A stretch of 47,388 nucleotides of DNA from an uncultured Chlorobiaceae bacterium (GTDB lineage: Bacteria; Bacteroidota; Chlorobiia; Chlorobiales; Chlorobiaceae). The position numbers and the translations under genes were made by a program. Below, one piece after another: positions 1-9,004 of this stretch. The DNA lies in the NCBI GenBank assembly GCA_903920215.1, contig CAIXLG010000128.1:1-47388 (forward strand). The letters are read 5' to 3'. Below the pieces are notes generated by a model. The model saw nothing but the letters and a program-made list of their open reading frames with translations. It was not told the origin of the DNA and did not search any database. The first letter of the stretch is position 1, and each line of letters opens with the position of its first letter.

Positions 1-888
1 CTGGAAAATGCGTTGGCAGCACTCTACGAGCGGGAGTCCGCCATGGTTTTCAATAGCGGCTATCATGCCAACATCGGGATTCTTCCAGCACTTTGCAACC
101 GTCATGATCTTGTGCTGAGCGACAGGTTGAACCATGCCAGCATTATTGACGGGATGAAGATTGCTGAAGCTCCCTATCAGCGCTTCCGTCACTGTGACTA
201 TGATCATCTTGAAGAGCTGCTTGAGGTGGCTCGAGGCCGCTACCGCCAGATTTTTATTGTTACTGAATCGGTGTTCAGTATGGATGGTGATCTGGCAGAC
301 CTCTCCAGGCTTGTTTCCTTGAAAGATAAATATGAGGCATTTCTTATTGTTGATGAGGCGCACGGTGTCGGGGTGTTCGGAGAGCGTGGACTGGGGTTGT
401 GTGAAACAGCGGGGATGGTGCAAAAGATCGATATTATTACCGGAACATTCGGTAAGGCTCTCGCCTCTACAGGGGCTTATGCCGTGATGAGTTCACTTGT
501 ACGGGAGTACCTGCTGAATACCATGCGCTCATTTATTTTTACTACGGCCCTGCCGGCGGTTATTCTTGGCTGGAGCCTGCTCACTCTTGAGAGGCAGGTT
601 TCAATGTTTTCAGAGAGAGCGTCGCTTCTCCAGCTCGCTGCCAGACTTCGAAATGAACTGATCGGACGCGGTTTTGATGTGCCGGGCGAAAGTCATATTG
701 TACCGGTCATTACAGGTGGTAATGACCTTGCTGTAGCACTCGCCGCAAGGTTGAGAACTGCCGGATTTCTCTGTATGCCGGTTCGTCCTCCTACGGTTCC
801 GGAAAAAGGTGCCCGTATCCGTATCTCTCTACGCTCGACCCTGGGCTGGGAAGATATTGCGCGAATACCTGAAATTATCGGAGGATAA
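1..888 (+). CDS. bioF: 8-amino-7-oxononanoate synthase (BioF), 5'-truncated by the window edge
   Basis: Frame 1 is open from base 1; PLP alpha-oxoamine synthase motifs SVFSMDGDLADL, IVDEAHGVGVFGERG, TGTFGKALASTGAY; followed by other bio genes. Confidence 0.93.
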   Translation: MENALAALYERESAMVFNSGYHANIGILPALCNRHDLVLSDRLNHASIIDGMKIAEAPYQRFRHCDYDHLEELLEVARGRYRQIFIVTESVFSMDGDLADLSRLVSLKDKYEAFLIVDEAHGVGVFGERGLGLCETAGMVQKIDIITGTFGKALASTGAYAVMSSLVREYLLNTMRSFIFTTALPAVILGWSLLTLERQVSMFSERASLLQLAARLRNELIGRGFDVPGESHIVPVITGGNDLAVALAARLRTAGFLCMPVRPPTVPEKGARIRISLRSTLGWEDIARIPEIIGG

Positions 889-895
889 CAATATC

Positions 896-1588
896 ATGAA
901 AACAGCATGGCTTAGAAAAAAGGGAGCCGAAGAGCTTCTCGTTTTCTTCAACGGCTGGGGAATGGACCACCGGATTGCCGCCTGGCTTTTGCATGAATCG
1001 CTTTCCGCAGGTTTTTCCGGGGATATGCTGGCCTGTTACGATTACCATACGCTTGAGACAGAAGAGGGGTTTATGAACGGAATCAGCCGTTATTCCCGTA
1101 TCACAGTTGTCGCATGGTCTTTCGGGGTTTGGGCGGCGCAGCATACTGAACTGCCACCTATAGGGCGGGCTATTGCCATCAACGGGACCCTGCATCCGGT
1201 AGACGCCGGGATGGGGATTCCGCCAGAGGTCTTTCAGGCAACGCTTTCAACCTATTCCGACGAAAATCGCCTCCGTTTCAATCGCAGGATGTGCGGGACC
1301 CGTGAAGCTCTTGAGCTTTTTTCCTGCATTGCGCCGGAACGTGAAACTTCGGATCAGCTTACAGAGCTTAAGCGACTGCAGGAACATCTGCTGAACAGGA
1401 CTATAACAAGAAGTGCTGCGTGGCACTACAATCATGCTGTTATCGGGGGCAGAGATTGTGTGTTTCCACCACAGCATCAGTTACATGCATGGGAAGGTGT
1501 TCCTCAAACAGTAATTGCCGATATGCCTCATTTTCCTTTTTATTATTTCAGAAATCTGCAGGAGGTTCTCGCATGCTGCAGCAGATAA
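896..1588 (+). CDS. bioG: BioG-type (DUF452) pimeloyl-ACP methyl ester esterase
   Basis: MKTAWLRKKGAEELLVFFNGWGMDH..., AWSFGVWAA nucleophile elbow; lies between bioF and bioC; ATG at 896 fits better than the ORF-track start at 809, which overlaps bioF. Confidence 0.85.
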   Translation: MKTAWLRKKGAEELLVFFNGWGMDHRIAAWLLHESLSAGFSGDMLACYDYHTLETEEGFMNGISRYSRITVVAWSFGVWAAQHTELPPIGRAIAINGTLHPVDAGMGIPPEVFQATLSTYSDENRLRFNRRMCGTREALELFSCIAPERETSDQLTELKRLQEHLLNRTITRSAAWHYNHAVIGGRDCVFPPQHQLHAWEGVPQTVIADMPHFPFYYFRNLQEVLACCSR

Positions 1589-2361
1589 AAATAGACAAGG
1601 AACTTGTCCGGGAAAGGTTCTGCAGGACACTGGGAAGCTACGGCCGCAATGCTGCGGTACAGAAAGTGATGGCTGCAGTGCTTGCTGAATTGGTCTGCAG
1701 GGAGGAGCCAGCCTGCACATTTGACAGGGTGCTTGAAGTAGGGTCAGGATCAGGGTTGCTTATGGCTGAGCTGCTGAGGCGATGCTCCGTCAGGAGCTAT
1801 TATGCCAATGATCTGGTTGAAGAGAGCATCCACTGCCTTCAGAATGTGCTAGATCGCTTTCCGGTCGAAGAGTTTCACTTTATTGCCGGGGATATTGAGT
1901 CCACGCTCGAGCTGCCTTCAGGGCTGGATCTCGTGGTTTCAAACGCCACTGTGCAATGGCTTGATGATCTTGATGAATTTTTCAGAACGATGTCCGCTCA
2001 TCTCCGGCCTGGCGGTATACTTGCATTCAGTACTTTTGGAACCGCAAATATGCAGGAAATCACGAGTATCGAGGATGTCGGACTTAACTACCTCTCTCTA
2101 GGAGAGCTTGAAATTCTTGCAGGACGGTATTTTGATATCAGAGTCAGTCGGGAAGAGGAGCAACGCACTCAGTTCACTTCGCCTGAGGCAGTACTGCATC
2201 ATATACGACAGACAGGCGTCAACGGCCTTCAGCGCCGTTCATGGACAAAAAGCCGATACAGGCATTTTGTTTCTGAGTACAGCCGGTTGTTTTCCTGCGA
2301 AAACGGTGTTTATCTTACCTATCATCCTGTGTATTGCTGTCTGAAAAAGAAGCTGTCATGA
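1573..2361 (+). CDS. bioC: malonyl-ACP O-methyltransferase BioC
   Basis: SAM-methyltransferase motif VLEVGSGSGLL, SNATVQWLDDLDEFF typical of BioC; start MLQQIKIDKELVRERF at 1573. Confidence 0.88.
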   Translation: MLQQIKIDKELVRERFCRTLGSYGRNAAVQKVMAAVLAELVCREEPACTFDRVLEVGSGSGLLMAELLRRCSVRSYYANDLVEESIHCLQNVLDRFPVEEFHFIAGDIESTLELPSGLDLVVSNATVQWLDDLDEFFRTMSAHLRPGGILAFSTFGTANMQEITSIEDVGLNYLSLGELEILAGRYFDIRVSREEEQRTQFTSPEAVLHHIRQTGVNGLQRRSWTKSRYRHFVSEYSRLFSCENGVYLTYHPVYCCLKKKLS

Positions 2362-3032
2362 AAGGATCCGTTATTGCTGTCTCCGGCATTGATACCGGAA
2401 TCGGAAAAACATATGCGACAGGTCTGCTTGCCAAGGCACTGCTTCAGAATGGCAGAAAGGTCATTACCCAGAAAATCGTCCAGACCGGCTGTGAAGGTGT
2501 TGCGGAGGATGTGCTGGAACACCGGCGTATAATGGGTATTGGTCTACAGGATGTTGACAGGGAGGGGTTTACATCGCCTTATGTATTTCGCTATCCGGCA
2601 TCGCCTCACTTTGCGGCTCGTATGGAAGGGGTTGAGATTGATGTTCTGCATATCCGTCGGGCGACCTTTGCACTGCAGAAGCGCTACGATATCGTTCTTA
2701 TGGAAGGGGTTGGCGGATTACTGGTGCCGCTGACCCATGATCTGCTTTTTGCTGACTATATCAGCAATGCGGGATACGAGCTTCTGCTTGTAACCGGTAC
2801 GAGACTTGGCAGTATCAGCCATACCCTTCTCTCGATTGAAGCCTGTGTGCAACGGGGAATCGTTATCAGGGGGGTTATTTACAACCGGTTTCAGAGCACA
2901 GACAGGGTGATGGCTGATGATACGCGTGAGATTATCATGCATTCTCTGAAGAAAGCGGGATCACGGGCTCCGGTAATAGACCTTCGGGATGGTTTGCTGG
3001 AAGAAGATGCTGTCGTCCGTCTCTGTTTATAA
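2358..3032 (+). CDS. bioD: dethiobiotin synthase BioD
   Basis: MKGSVIAVSGIDTGIGKTYATGLL P-loop, MEGVGGLLVPL; ATGA overlap with bioC. Confidence 0.92.
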   Translation: MKGSVIAVSGIDTGIGKTYATGLLAKALLQNGRKVITQKIVQTGCEGVAEDVLEHRRIMGIGLQDVDREGFTSPYVFRYPASPHFAARMEGVEIDVLHIRRATFALQKRYDIVLMEGVGGLLVPLTHDLLFADYISNAGYELLLVTGTRLGSISHTLLSIEACVQRGIVIRGVIYNRFQSTDRVMADDTREIIMHSLKKAGSRAPVIDLRDGLLEEDAVVRLCL

Positions 3033-3052
3033 AAAAGAGGTTATCGTCACGA

Positions 3053-4366
3053 ATGTTTACGCAGTCAAACGCTATGCCCGTACCCTCCCATTCCATTGAT
3101 CTCGATTTTGATCGTTGTCATCTCTGGCACCCCTATACTTCGGTGACCAATCCTTTGCCGGTTTACCCTGTCTCTAGGGCGTATGATGTTTTTCTTGAGC
3201 TTGAGGATGGCCGAAGACTTATTGACGGGATGTCCTCCTGGTGGGCTGCCATTCATGGATACAACCATTCGGTGCTCAATGAGGCTATTGTGTCACAGAT
3301 GCAGCGGATGAGCCATGTCATGTTCGGAGGTCTGACCCATGATCCAGCGGTGGAGCTTGCAAAACAGCTGGTTGCATTAACCCCTCAGTCGCTTCAGAAA
3401 GTTTTTTTCAGTGATTCAGGGTCGGTGTCGGTTGAGGTTGCCATCAAGATGGCCATTCAGTACTGGGCCTCTTTGGGCATAATCTCAAAAAACAGGTTAC
3501 TGACTGTACGCTCCGGGTATCACGGAGATACTTTCGGCGCAATGTCTGTCTGTGATCCGGTAACCGGTATGCACTCTCTGTTTAAAGGCGCGATTCAGGA
3601 GCAGTTTTTTGCTGAAGCTCCGGCGTGCCGGTTTGATGAGCCGTGTACCGATAGTGATCTTGCCGATATTCACGTGATGCTTGAACGGCACCACATGGAG
3701 ATTGCCGCAGTGATTATTGAGCCTGTTGTGCAGGGGGCTGGAGGAATGCGCTTTTATGCTCCACACTATTTAGTCAAACTCAGGGAGCTGTGTGATAGTT
3801 TTGGCGTACTCTTGATTTTTGATGAAATCGCTACCGGTTTTGGACGGACAGGCAGAATGTTTGCGCTTGAGCATGCCGCTGTTGCACCTGATATTCTGTG
3901 TGCAGGTAAAGCGTTGACCGGCGGTTACATGACTCTTGCAGCCACCCTGGCAACAGAGAGGGTTGCTGAAACCATCTGCTCGGGTAATCCGGGAGTTTTC
4001 ATGCATGGTCCAACCTTTATGGCAAACCCTCTTGCTTGCGCAGTAGCATCGGCAAGCATTACTCTGCTTGAGAGCTATGACTGGAAGGCGTCGGTACTTC
4101 GTCTTGAAACAGGACTGCTTAGTGGGCTTGAGTCTTGCAGGGAAATGAGGAGTGTGAAGGATGTTCGTGTCCTTGGTGCGATAGGGGTTGTTGAGCTTCA
4201 CAGTCCGGTTGATATGGCTCTGGTTCAGAAACAACTGGTTGATAAAGGGGTCTGGGTGCGTCCATTTGGCCGATTGGTCTATCTTATGCCTCCTTTTATA
4301 ATGCATGATGAAGAGCTCGGGATATTGACTGCTGCCGTGTGCGATGTTGTTAAAACGATGTGTTAG
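3053..4366 (+). CDS. bioA: adenosylmethionine-8-amino-7-oxononanoate aminotransferase BioA
   Basis: [49 protein letters not shown]; end of bio operon. Confidence 0.95.
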   Translation: MFTQSNAMPVPSHSIDLDFDRCHLWHPYTSVTNPLPVYPVSRAYDVFLELEDGRRLIDGMSSWWAAIHGYNHSVLNEAIVSQMQRMSHVMFGGLTHDPAVELAKQLVALTPQSLQKVFFSDSGSVSVEVAIKMAIQYWASLGIISKNRLLTVRSGYHGDTFGAMSVCDPVTGMHSLFKGAIQEQFFAEAPACRFDEPCTDSDLADIHVMLERHHMEIAAVIIEPVVQGAGGMRFYAPHYLVKLRELCDSFGVLLIFDEIATGFGRTGRMFALEHAAVAPDILCAGKALTGGYMTLAATLATERVAETICSGNPGVFMHGPTFMANPLACAVASASITLLESYDWKASVLRLETGLLSGLESCREMRSVKDVRVLGAIGVVELHSPVDMALVQKQLVDKGVWVRPFGRLVYLMPPFIMHDEELGILTAAVCDVVKTMC

Positions 4367-4427
4367 TTTTTGTTTCGGAGTATATTAGAGGTTACTATAT
4401 CAAGTTATATCAGATTTATAAGTTCAA

Positions 4428-6131
4428 ATGTCAAACGCCGCAATGAGAGCTAAACCCTGGATCAGCCATTATGACAAAGGGGTTCCCCATTCGCTTCAGC
4501 CATACCCGGAGCAGACATTAGTCGATGTAGTCCGAAAGAGTGCTGAAGAGTGTCCGAAGAATACCATTATGTTTTTCAAGGGCGCATCGCTCTCATATGG
4601 AGAATTTGAACAGCAAAGCAATGCTCTCGCAGCGGCTCTTGTAGCAATCGGTATCGGCAAAGGTGACCGCGTAGCCTTGATTATGCCCAACTCTCCCCAG
4701 ATGGTGATCAGCGAGTTCGGCACCTGGAAAGCCGGAGCTATTGCTGTTCCCATGAATCCGCTGTATACCATCAATGAGTTTGAGCATGCACTCAATGAGT
4801 GCGGTGCCGAAACCGCAATTGTCTTGACTCCCTTTTATGAGAAAATCAAGAGCGTTCAGCCTGATTCACGCTTGAAAAGGGTGATTGCCACTAATATCAA
4901 GGAGTATCTTTCGCCGCTCAACACCCTTCTTTTTACTGTTTTAAAAGAAAAAAAGGATGGTCACAGGGTAACATTGAAGCATGGAGATGTCTGGTTGTGC
5001 GATATTATCAGGGCTCATTCCGGGGTTACATTCTCGCCGGTGATCATCAAACATGATGACCCTGCGATTTTTCTTTTTTCAGGCGGTACAACAGGGAACC
5101 CAAAATGTGTTGTTATTTCGCATCAGGGGCTCGTCATTACAGGAATGCAGATTGCCAGCTGGTTCGGCGTTATTCTCGAAAAAGGAAAAGATGTCATTCT
5201 TCTTAACATGCCGCTCTTTCATGTCTATGCACAGGTTGGTATTATGACTGCGGCCCTGATTGAGCGATACCCTCTTGGCATGGTTCCGAACCCCCGTGAT
5301 ATTGATGATCTGCTGCATACCATCAAAACCCTCAAGCCATCGGTATTGCCGGGTGTTCCGACCCTCTTTACAGCATTGATCAATCATCCGAAAGTCAAGC
5401 GGAACAGCTCAATCCTTAAGTCGCTGAAGCTCAGTGTATCGGGTGCGGCTCCCCTCATGCTTGAAAACAAGAGACGTTTTGAAGAACTTACCGGAGGGAG
5501 GATTATTGATGCATACAGTCTTACCGAATCAGCTCTTGCATCGGTTTTTACTCCGATTTTAGGGACATATAAGCATGGATCGGTAGGTATACCTGTTCCG
5601 GATGTTGAGGTTCGCATTGTTGAGCAGGAGGATGGTTTTGAGATTCTTGCAGCTCTTGAAGTAGGGGAAATCATTATGCGAGCCCCCCAGATGATGAAAG
5701 AGTACTGGCAGAACCCGATGGAAACAGCTCTTGTTCTTCGTGATGGCTGGCTCTATACCGGCGATCTTGGCTATCTTGATGAGGACGGTTATCTCTTTAT
5801 TGTTGATCGTAAAAAGGATGTTATCAAACCCGGTGGCTTCCAGGTATGGCCACGTGATGTAGAAGAGGTCATAGCGTATCATCCTGCCGTGTTTGAAGTT
5901 GGCGTTGCCGGTGTGCCTGATGACTATCAGGGGGAAGCTGTAAAGGCATGGGTCGTTTTGCGCGAAGGCCATCATCTCTCTGTGGAAGAGCTTCGGGAGC
6001 ACTGCCGCAAAGACCTTGCCGCCTATAAAATCCCGAAACATGTTGAATTCACAGCCGCTCTTCCAAAATCAACAATAGGTAAAGTGCTTCGCCGCAAACT
6101 TGTCGAAGCGCATTGCGAAGCCGTGGGATGA
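4428..6131 (+). CDS. long-chain fatty acid--CoA ligase (AMP-forming)
   Basis: AMP-binding motif FLFSGGTTGNPKCVVISHQG, YSLTESALASVF, GWLYTGDLGYLDEDGYLFIVDRKKDVIKPGG. Confidence 0.9.
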   Translation: MSNAAMRAKPWISHYDKGVPHSLQPYPEQTLVDVVRKSAEECPKNTIMFFKGASLSYGEFEQQSNALAAALVAIGIGKGDRVALIMPNSPQMVISEFGTWKAGAIAVPMNPLYTINEFEHALNECGAETAIVLTPFYEKIKSVQPDSRLKRVIATNIKEYLSPLNTLLFTVLKEKKDGHRVTLKHGDVWLCDIIRAHSGVTFSPVIIKHDDPAIFLFSGGTTGNPKCVVISHQGLVITGMQIASWFGVILEKGKDVILLNMPLFHVYAQVGIMTAALIERYPLGMVPNPRDIDDLLHTIKTLKPSVLPGVPTLFTALINHPKVKRNSSILKSLKLSVSGAAPLMLENKRRFEELTGGRIIDAYSLTESALASVFTPILGTYKHGSVGIPVPDVEVRIVEQEDGFEILAALEVGEIIMRAPQMMKEYWQNPMETALVLRDGWLYTGDLGYLDEDGYLFIVDRKKDVIKPGGFQVWPRDVEEVIAYHPAVFEVGVAGVPDDYQGEAVKAWVVLREGHHLSVEELREHCRKDLAAYKIPKHVEFTAALPKSTIGKVLRRKLVEAHCEAVG

Positions 6132-6175
6132 TTATTATACTGTATTTACACTTTTCTTTGTTATCTTGAGGTAAG

Positions 6176-6272
6176 GGACAAAAAGGACTTCAGGGACAGC
6201 AGGGACTTTACCATCCTTGCGGGTATTTATTTTTTTGCTGCGAGTCCTTTAAGACCCTTTGGTCTTTTGTCC
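6176..6272. repeat. Imperfect inverted repeat with 9-nt-phased GGAC arm (possible RNA/DNA hairpin)
   Basis: GGAC at 6176, 6185, 6194 and 6203 (exact 9-nt spacing); opposite arm GTCC 6244, GACC 6253, GTCT 6262, GTCC 6269; outer pairing GGACAAAA (6176-6183) with TTTTGTCC (6265-6272), inner GGACT (6203-6207) with AGTCC (6243-6247). Confidence 0.75.
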
Positions 6273-6310
6273 AGTAATCTGCTTTAATTGCTTCAGTTCC
6301 GGGGAGGTTT

Positions 6311-6883
6311 ATGGTGGCCGATGGTTTTATTCTTGTTCACGGAGGCTACAAAAACTTACTCTCTTACAAAAAGGCGCAGATTATTTATGATGCTACGGTT
6401 TATTTTACCAGGCGTTTTTTCAGAAAAGGCGACCGCACGGTAGATCAGATGGTTCAGGCTGCGCGATCAGGGAAGCAGAATATTATTGAGGGGAGTATGG
6501 CCTCGGGGACTTCAAAAGAAACGGAGGTCAAGCTTACCAATGTTGCGCGAGCCAGTCTTGAGGAGCTTATGGAAGATTACCGTGATTTTTTGAGAGTTAA
6601 TGCTTTTCATGAATGGCCAGTTGAACATCCTTATGTAAAGCGTTTGCGCCAGATTAATCGAGCTACAGTTGCGGATTATGAAGCTTTTCGGAAAGGCATT
6701 GAGCATGAAAATCCTGAAATTTGTGCCAATGTGATTCTCGGCCTGATCAGAGTGTGCAGTTATCTTCTGGAACGGCAGCTTTATCGCCTTGAACAGGAGT
6801 TTATTGAGCATGGAGGCCTTCGTGAGCGAATGATCCAAGCACGCCTGCACCATCGGGGAAAAGGACCTTCCACGATCTTATGA
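6311..6883 (+). CDS. four-helix-bundle 'suffix' domain protein (23S rRNA IVS/S23-like family)
   Basis: FILVHGGYKNLLSYKKAQIIYDATVYFTRRFFRKGDRTVDQMVQAARSGKQNIIEGSMASGTSKETEVKLTNVARASLEELMEDYRDFL pattern; RBS-like GGGGAGG upstream. Confidence 0.82.
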   Translation: MVADGFILVHGGYKNLLSYKKAQIIYDATVYFTRRFFRKGDRTVDQMVQAARSGKQNIIEGSMASGTSKETEVKLTNVARASLEELMEDYRDFLRVNAFHEWPVEHPYVKRLRQINRATVADYEAFRKGIEHENPEICANVILGLIRVCSYLLERQLYRLEQEFIEHGGLRERMIQARLHHRGKGPSTIL

Positions 6884-8136
6884 CTTTCGAAGAACTGCAG
6901 AGACTCTGTGACCCGGAGGTTCAATTGCTGATTGAACTTCACAAATCTGACGATCCGGACGTTTTTGCCATGCGCTTTCATGGACATAAGGAGCTGCCGG
7001 TGAGGGCGATAGCTGAACAGCTTGCCTGCAGCCAGAAAGCCGCTAAAAAATTACCTCATCTTTCACAGTACAACCTGTTGTACACTCCGCTGGCGCTTGA
7101 GCAGGCTTCGGGAAAGCGTACGGCGGAATACAAGAGCTCTCTTTTATCGGGGAAAAGGGTGATTGATTTAAGCGGCGGGGTGGGGGTTGACTCGATGTTT
7201 TTGTCAAGGGTATTTCAGGAGGTGGTATACTGCGAGCGAGATTTATTGCTTTGTGCATTGTTTCAGCATAATTTGAAGCAGTGCGGCATTTCCAATGTGC
7301 AGGTTCAACATTGTGACAGCATTGACTTGCTTTCCTCTTATCCTGATGATTATTTTGACTGGATCTTTGTCGATCCGGCACGTCGTGAAGAGGGCAGGCG
7401 TTCAATAGCGCTTGGCTCGGCGAGTCCGGATGTTGTGGCTTCTCATGATATGATGCTCTGTAAGGTGACACGGGTATGCATTAAGGCATCTCCGGCTCTT
7501 GAGATAAGCGGTCTGAAAAAGCTGTTGCCTGCTTTGCACACAATTATGGTGGTTTCGGTAGATCGTGAATGCAAGGAGATTCTGTTGCTGCTTGATCGGG
7601 AAGCTATCGAGAAACCGGTAACGGTCAAGGCCGTTTGTCTCTCTTCGGATTCGGAGTGTGTGACTGAAATTTTTGGAGATGGTGTGGTTGAGCGGCCTCT
7701 TGCCTCTTCAGTGAGGGAGTATATTTATGAGCCTGATCCGGCTATTATCAAGGCGAAACTTTCGGATGTGCTTGCCAGAGGTTCAAGGCTTGAGTTTGTC
7801 AATAAAAGTGTTGATTATCTCACCTCTGACCGTAAAATAGAGGCTTTTCCCGGCAGGACATTTCGAGTGATTGAGGGTGTTCCTTACAAGCCGAAGAGTT
7901 TCAGGTCTTTTCTGAATCATCATGCTATTACAGGCGCAAGCATCCAGCGACGCGACTTTCCGCTTTCACCGGGAGAGCTGAGAAAGAAGTTTGGGCTCCT
8001 TGAAAGTGAGAGGGTCTTTCTCTTTTTTTCTCGTGACAGGGAGGGGCATCCCATCTGTATTTATGCTCTCAGATGCTTCTCTGAAGACGAAGCAGCTCTT
8101 TCTGGGCAAGACCGAAGCGCAGGCCCTGAATGCTGA
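6880..8136 (+). CDS. class I SAM-dependent methyltransferase with THUMP-like C-terminal domain
   Basis: VIDLSGGVGVDSMFLSRVF (SAM motif I), DYFDWIFVDPARRE (DPAR motif); C-terminal SPGELRKKFGLLE...FLFFSRD; ATGA overlap with the preceding gene. Confidence 0.8.
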   Translation: MTFEELQRLCDPEVQLLIELHKSDDPDVFAMRFHGHKELPVRAIAEQLACSQKAAKKLPHLSQYNLLYTPLALEQASGKRTAEYKSSLLSGKRVIDLSGGVGVDSMFLSRVFQEVVYCERDLLLCALFQHNLKQCGISNVQVQHCDSIDLLSSYPDDYFDWIFVDPARREEGRRSIALGSASPDVVASHDMMLCKVTRVCIKASPALEISGLKKLLPALHTIMVVSVDRECKEILLLLDREAIEKPVTVKAVCLSSDSECVTEIFGDGVVERPLASSVREYIYEPDPAIIKAKLSDVLARGSRLEFVNKSVDYLTSDRKIEAFPGRTFRVIEGVPYKPKSFRSFLNHHAITGASIQRRDFPLSPGELRKKFGLLESERVFLFFSRDREGHPICIYALRCFSEDEAALSGQDRSAGPEC

Positions 8137-9004
8137 CATGGATTGTTTCAATTCCGAGCAGGCGCATGAACTGGTGCAGGATGAGGGTTCCCATGGTGAT
8201 GACGTCAGCCCGCCCTTCAGGGATACCAAGACTGATGATATCCTCAAGATTGCTCTCTTTGAGTTTTTCGAGAAATGCGTGAACGTCGGTGTATCGGAGC
8301 GGAAAGTTATTAACTTTCGGGGCATCGAAATGCTTTAGTCCCTGGGCGACCTGCGCAATTGTAGTCAGGGTTCCTGCAACGCCATAGACATGCTCTCTGG
8401 CGGAGAAAAAGGGCAGAACGCTTGCACTCAGCAGTTTGTTAATGCTGGCTTTTGCAGCTTCAAACTCTTGTGGAGGAGGAGGCAGAGTTGAGAAAAACCG
8501 CTCTGTCAGTCTTACCGATCCAATATCCATACTCACACTTTCAGTGACGGCTCGTACTGAGCCCATTGATATCTCGGTGCTGCCGCCGCCAATATCGATG
8601 ACGGTGAAAAGGTCGGGAATGTTGCTCATGCCGGCAACTGCGCCGGAAAAAGTGAGTTCTGCCTCTTCCTTGCCGGAAATGCATTGGATGGTGATTCCGG
8701 TTTTACGGGCTACCTCATTGATAACTTCGTGATGATTTTTCGCATCCCTCAGGGCGCTTGTTCCTGCGGCAATAATTGTTTCTGTATCATATTCATCGCT
8801 AAGGCGGCGGTAATCGGAGAGGCTGTCGATGAGGCGCTGCAGTGCTTCAGGATCAATAACCTTCTCTGCATCAACATTTTTACCAAGCCTTACAATGGTC
8901 TGTTTGTGGTACACAGGGTTGATGGTGCCACTTTCCGTCTCAAGGTCGGCAATCAGCAGGAGGGCTGTGTTTGTGCCGATATCTATGCATGAAACTCTTT
9001 TCAT
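8069..9004 (-). CDS. Ppx/GppA phosphatase family protein
   Basis: MKRVSCIDIGTNTALLLIAD, TVIDIGGGSTEIS, ITMGTLILHQFM; ATG at 9004 overlaps the prmA stop (ATGA). Confidence 0.9.
   Translation of the reverse strand: MKRVSCIDIGTNTALLLIADLETESGTINPVYHKQTIVRLGKNVDAEKVIDPEALQRLIDSLSDYRRLSDEYDTETIIAAGTSALRDAKNHHEVINEVARKTGITIQCISGKEEAELTFSGAVAGMSNIPDLFTVIDIGGGSTEISMGSVRAVTESVSMDIGSVRLTERFFSTLPPPPQEFEAAKASINKLLSASVLPFFSAREHVYGVAGTLTTIAQVAQGLKHFDAPKVNNFPLRYTDVHAFLEKLKESNLEDIISLGIPEGRADVITMGTLILHQFMRLLGIETIHVSIQGLRFGLAQKELLRLQRSI

Noticed and set aside
3770-4306. 178-aa minus-strand ORF inside bioA
   Set aside because: Antisense to a strongly supported bioA; low-complexity basic translation without family motifs.
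5559-6041. 160-aa minus-strand ORF inside the acyl-CoA ligase
   Set aside because: Antisense shadow of a well-supported CDS with no recognisable domain.
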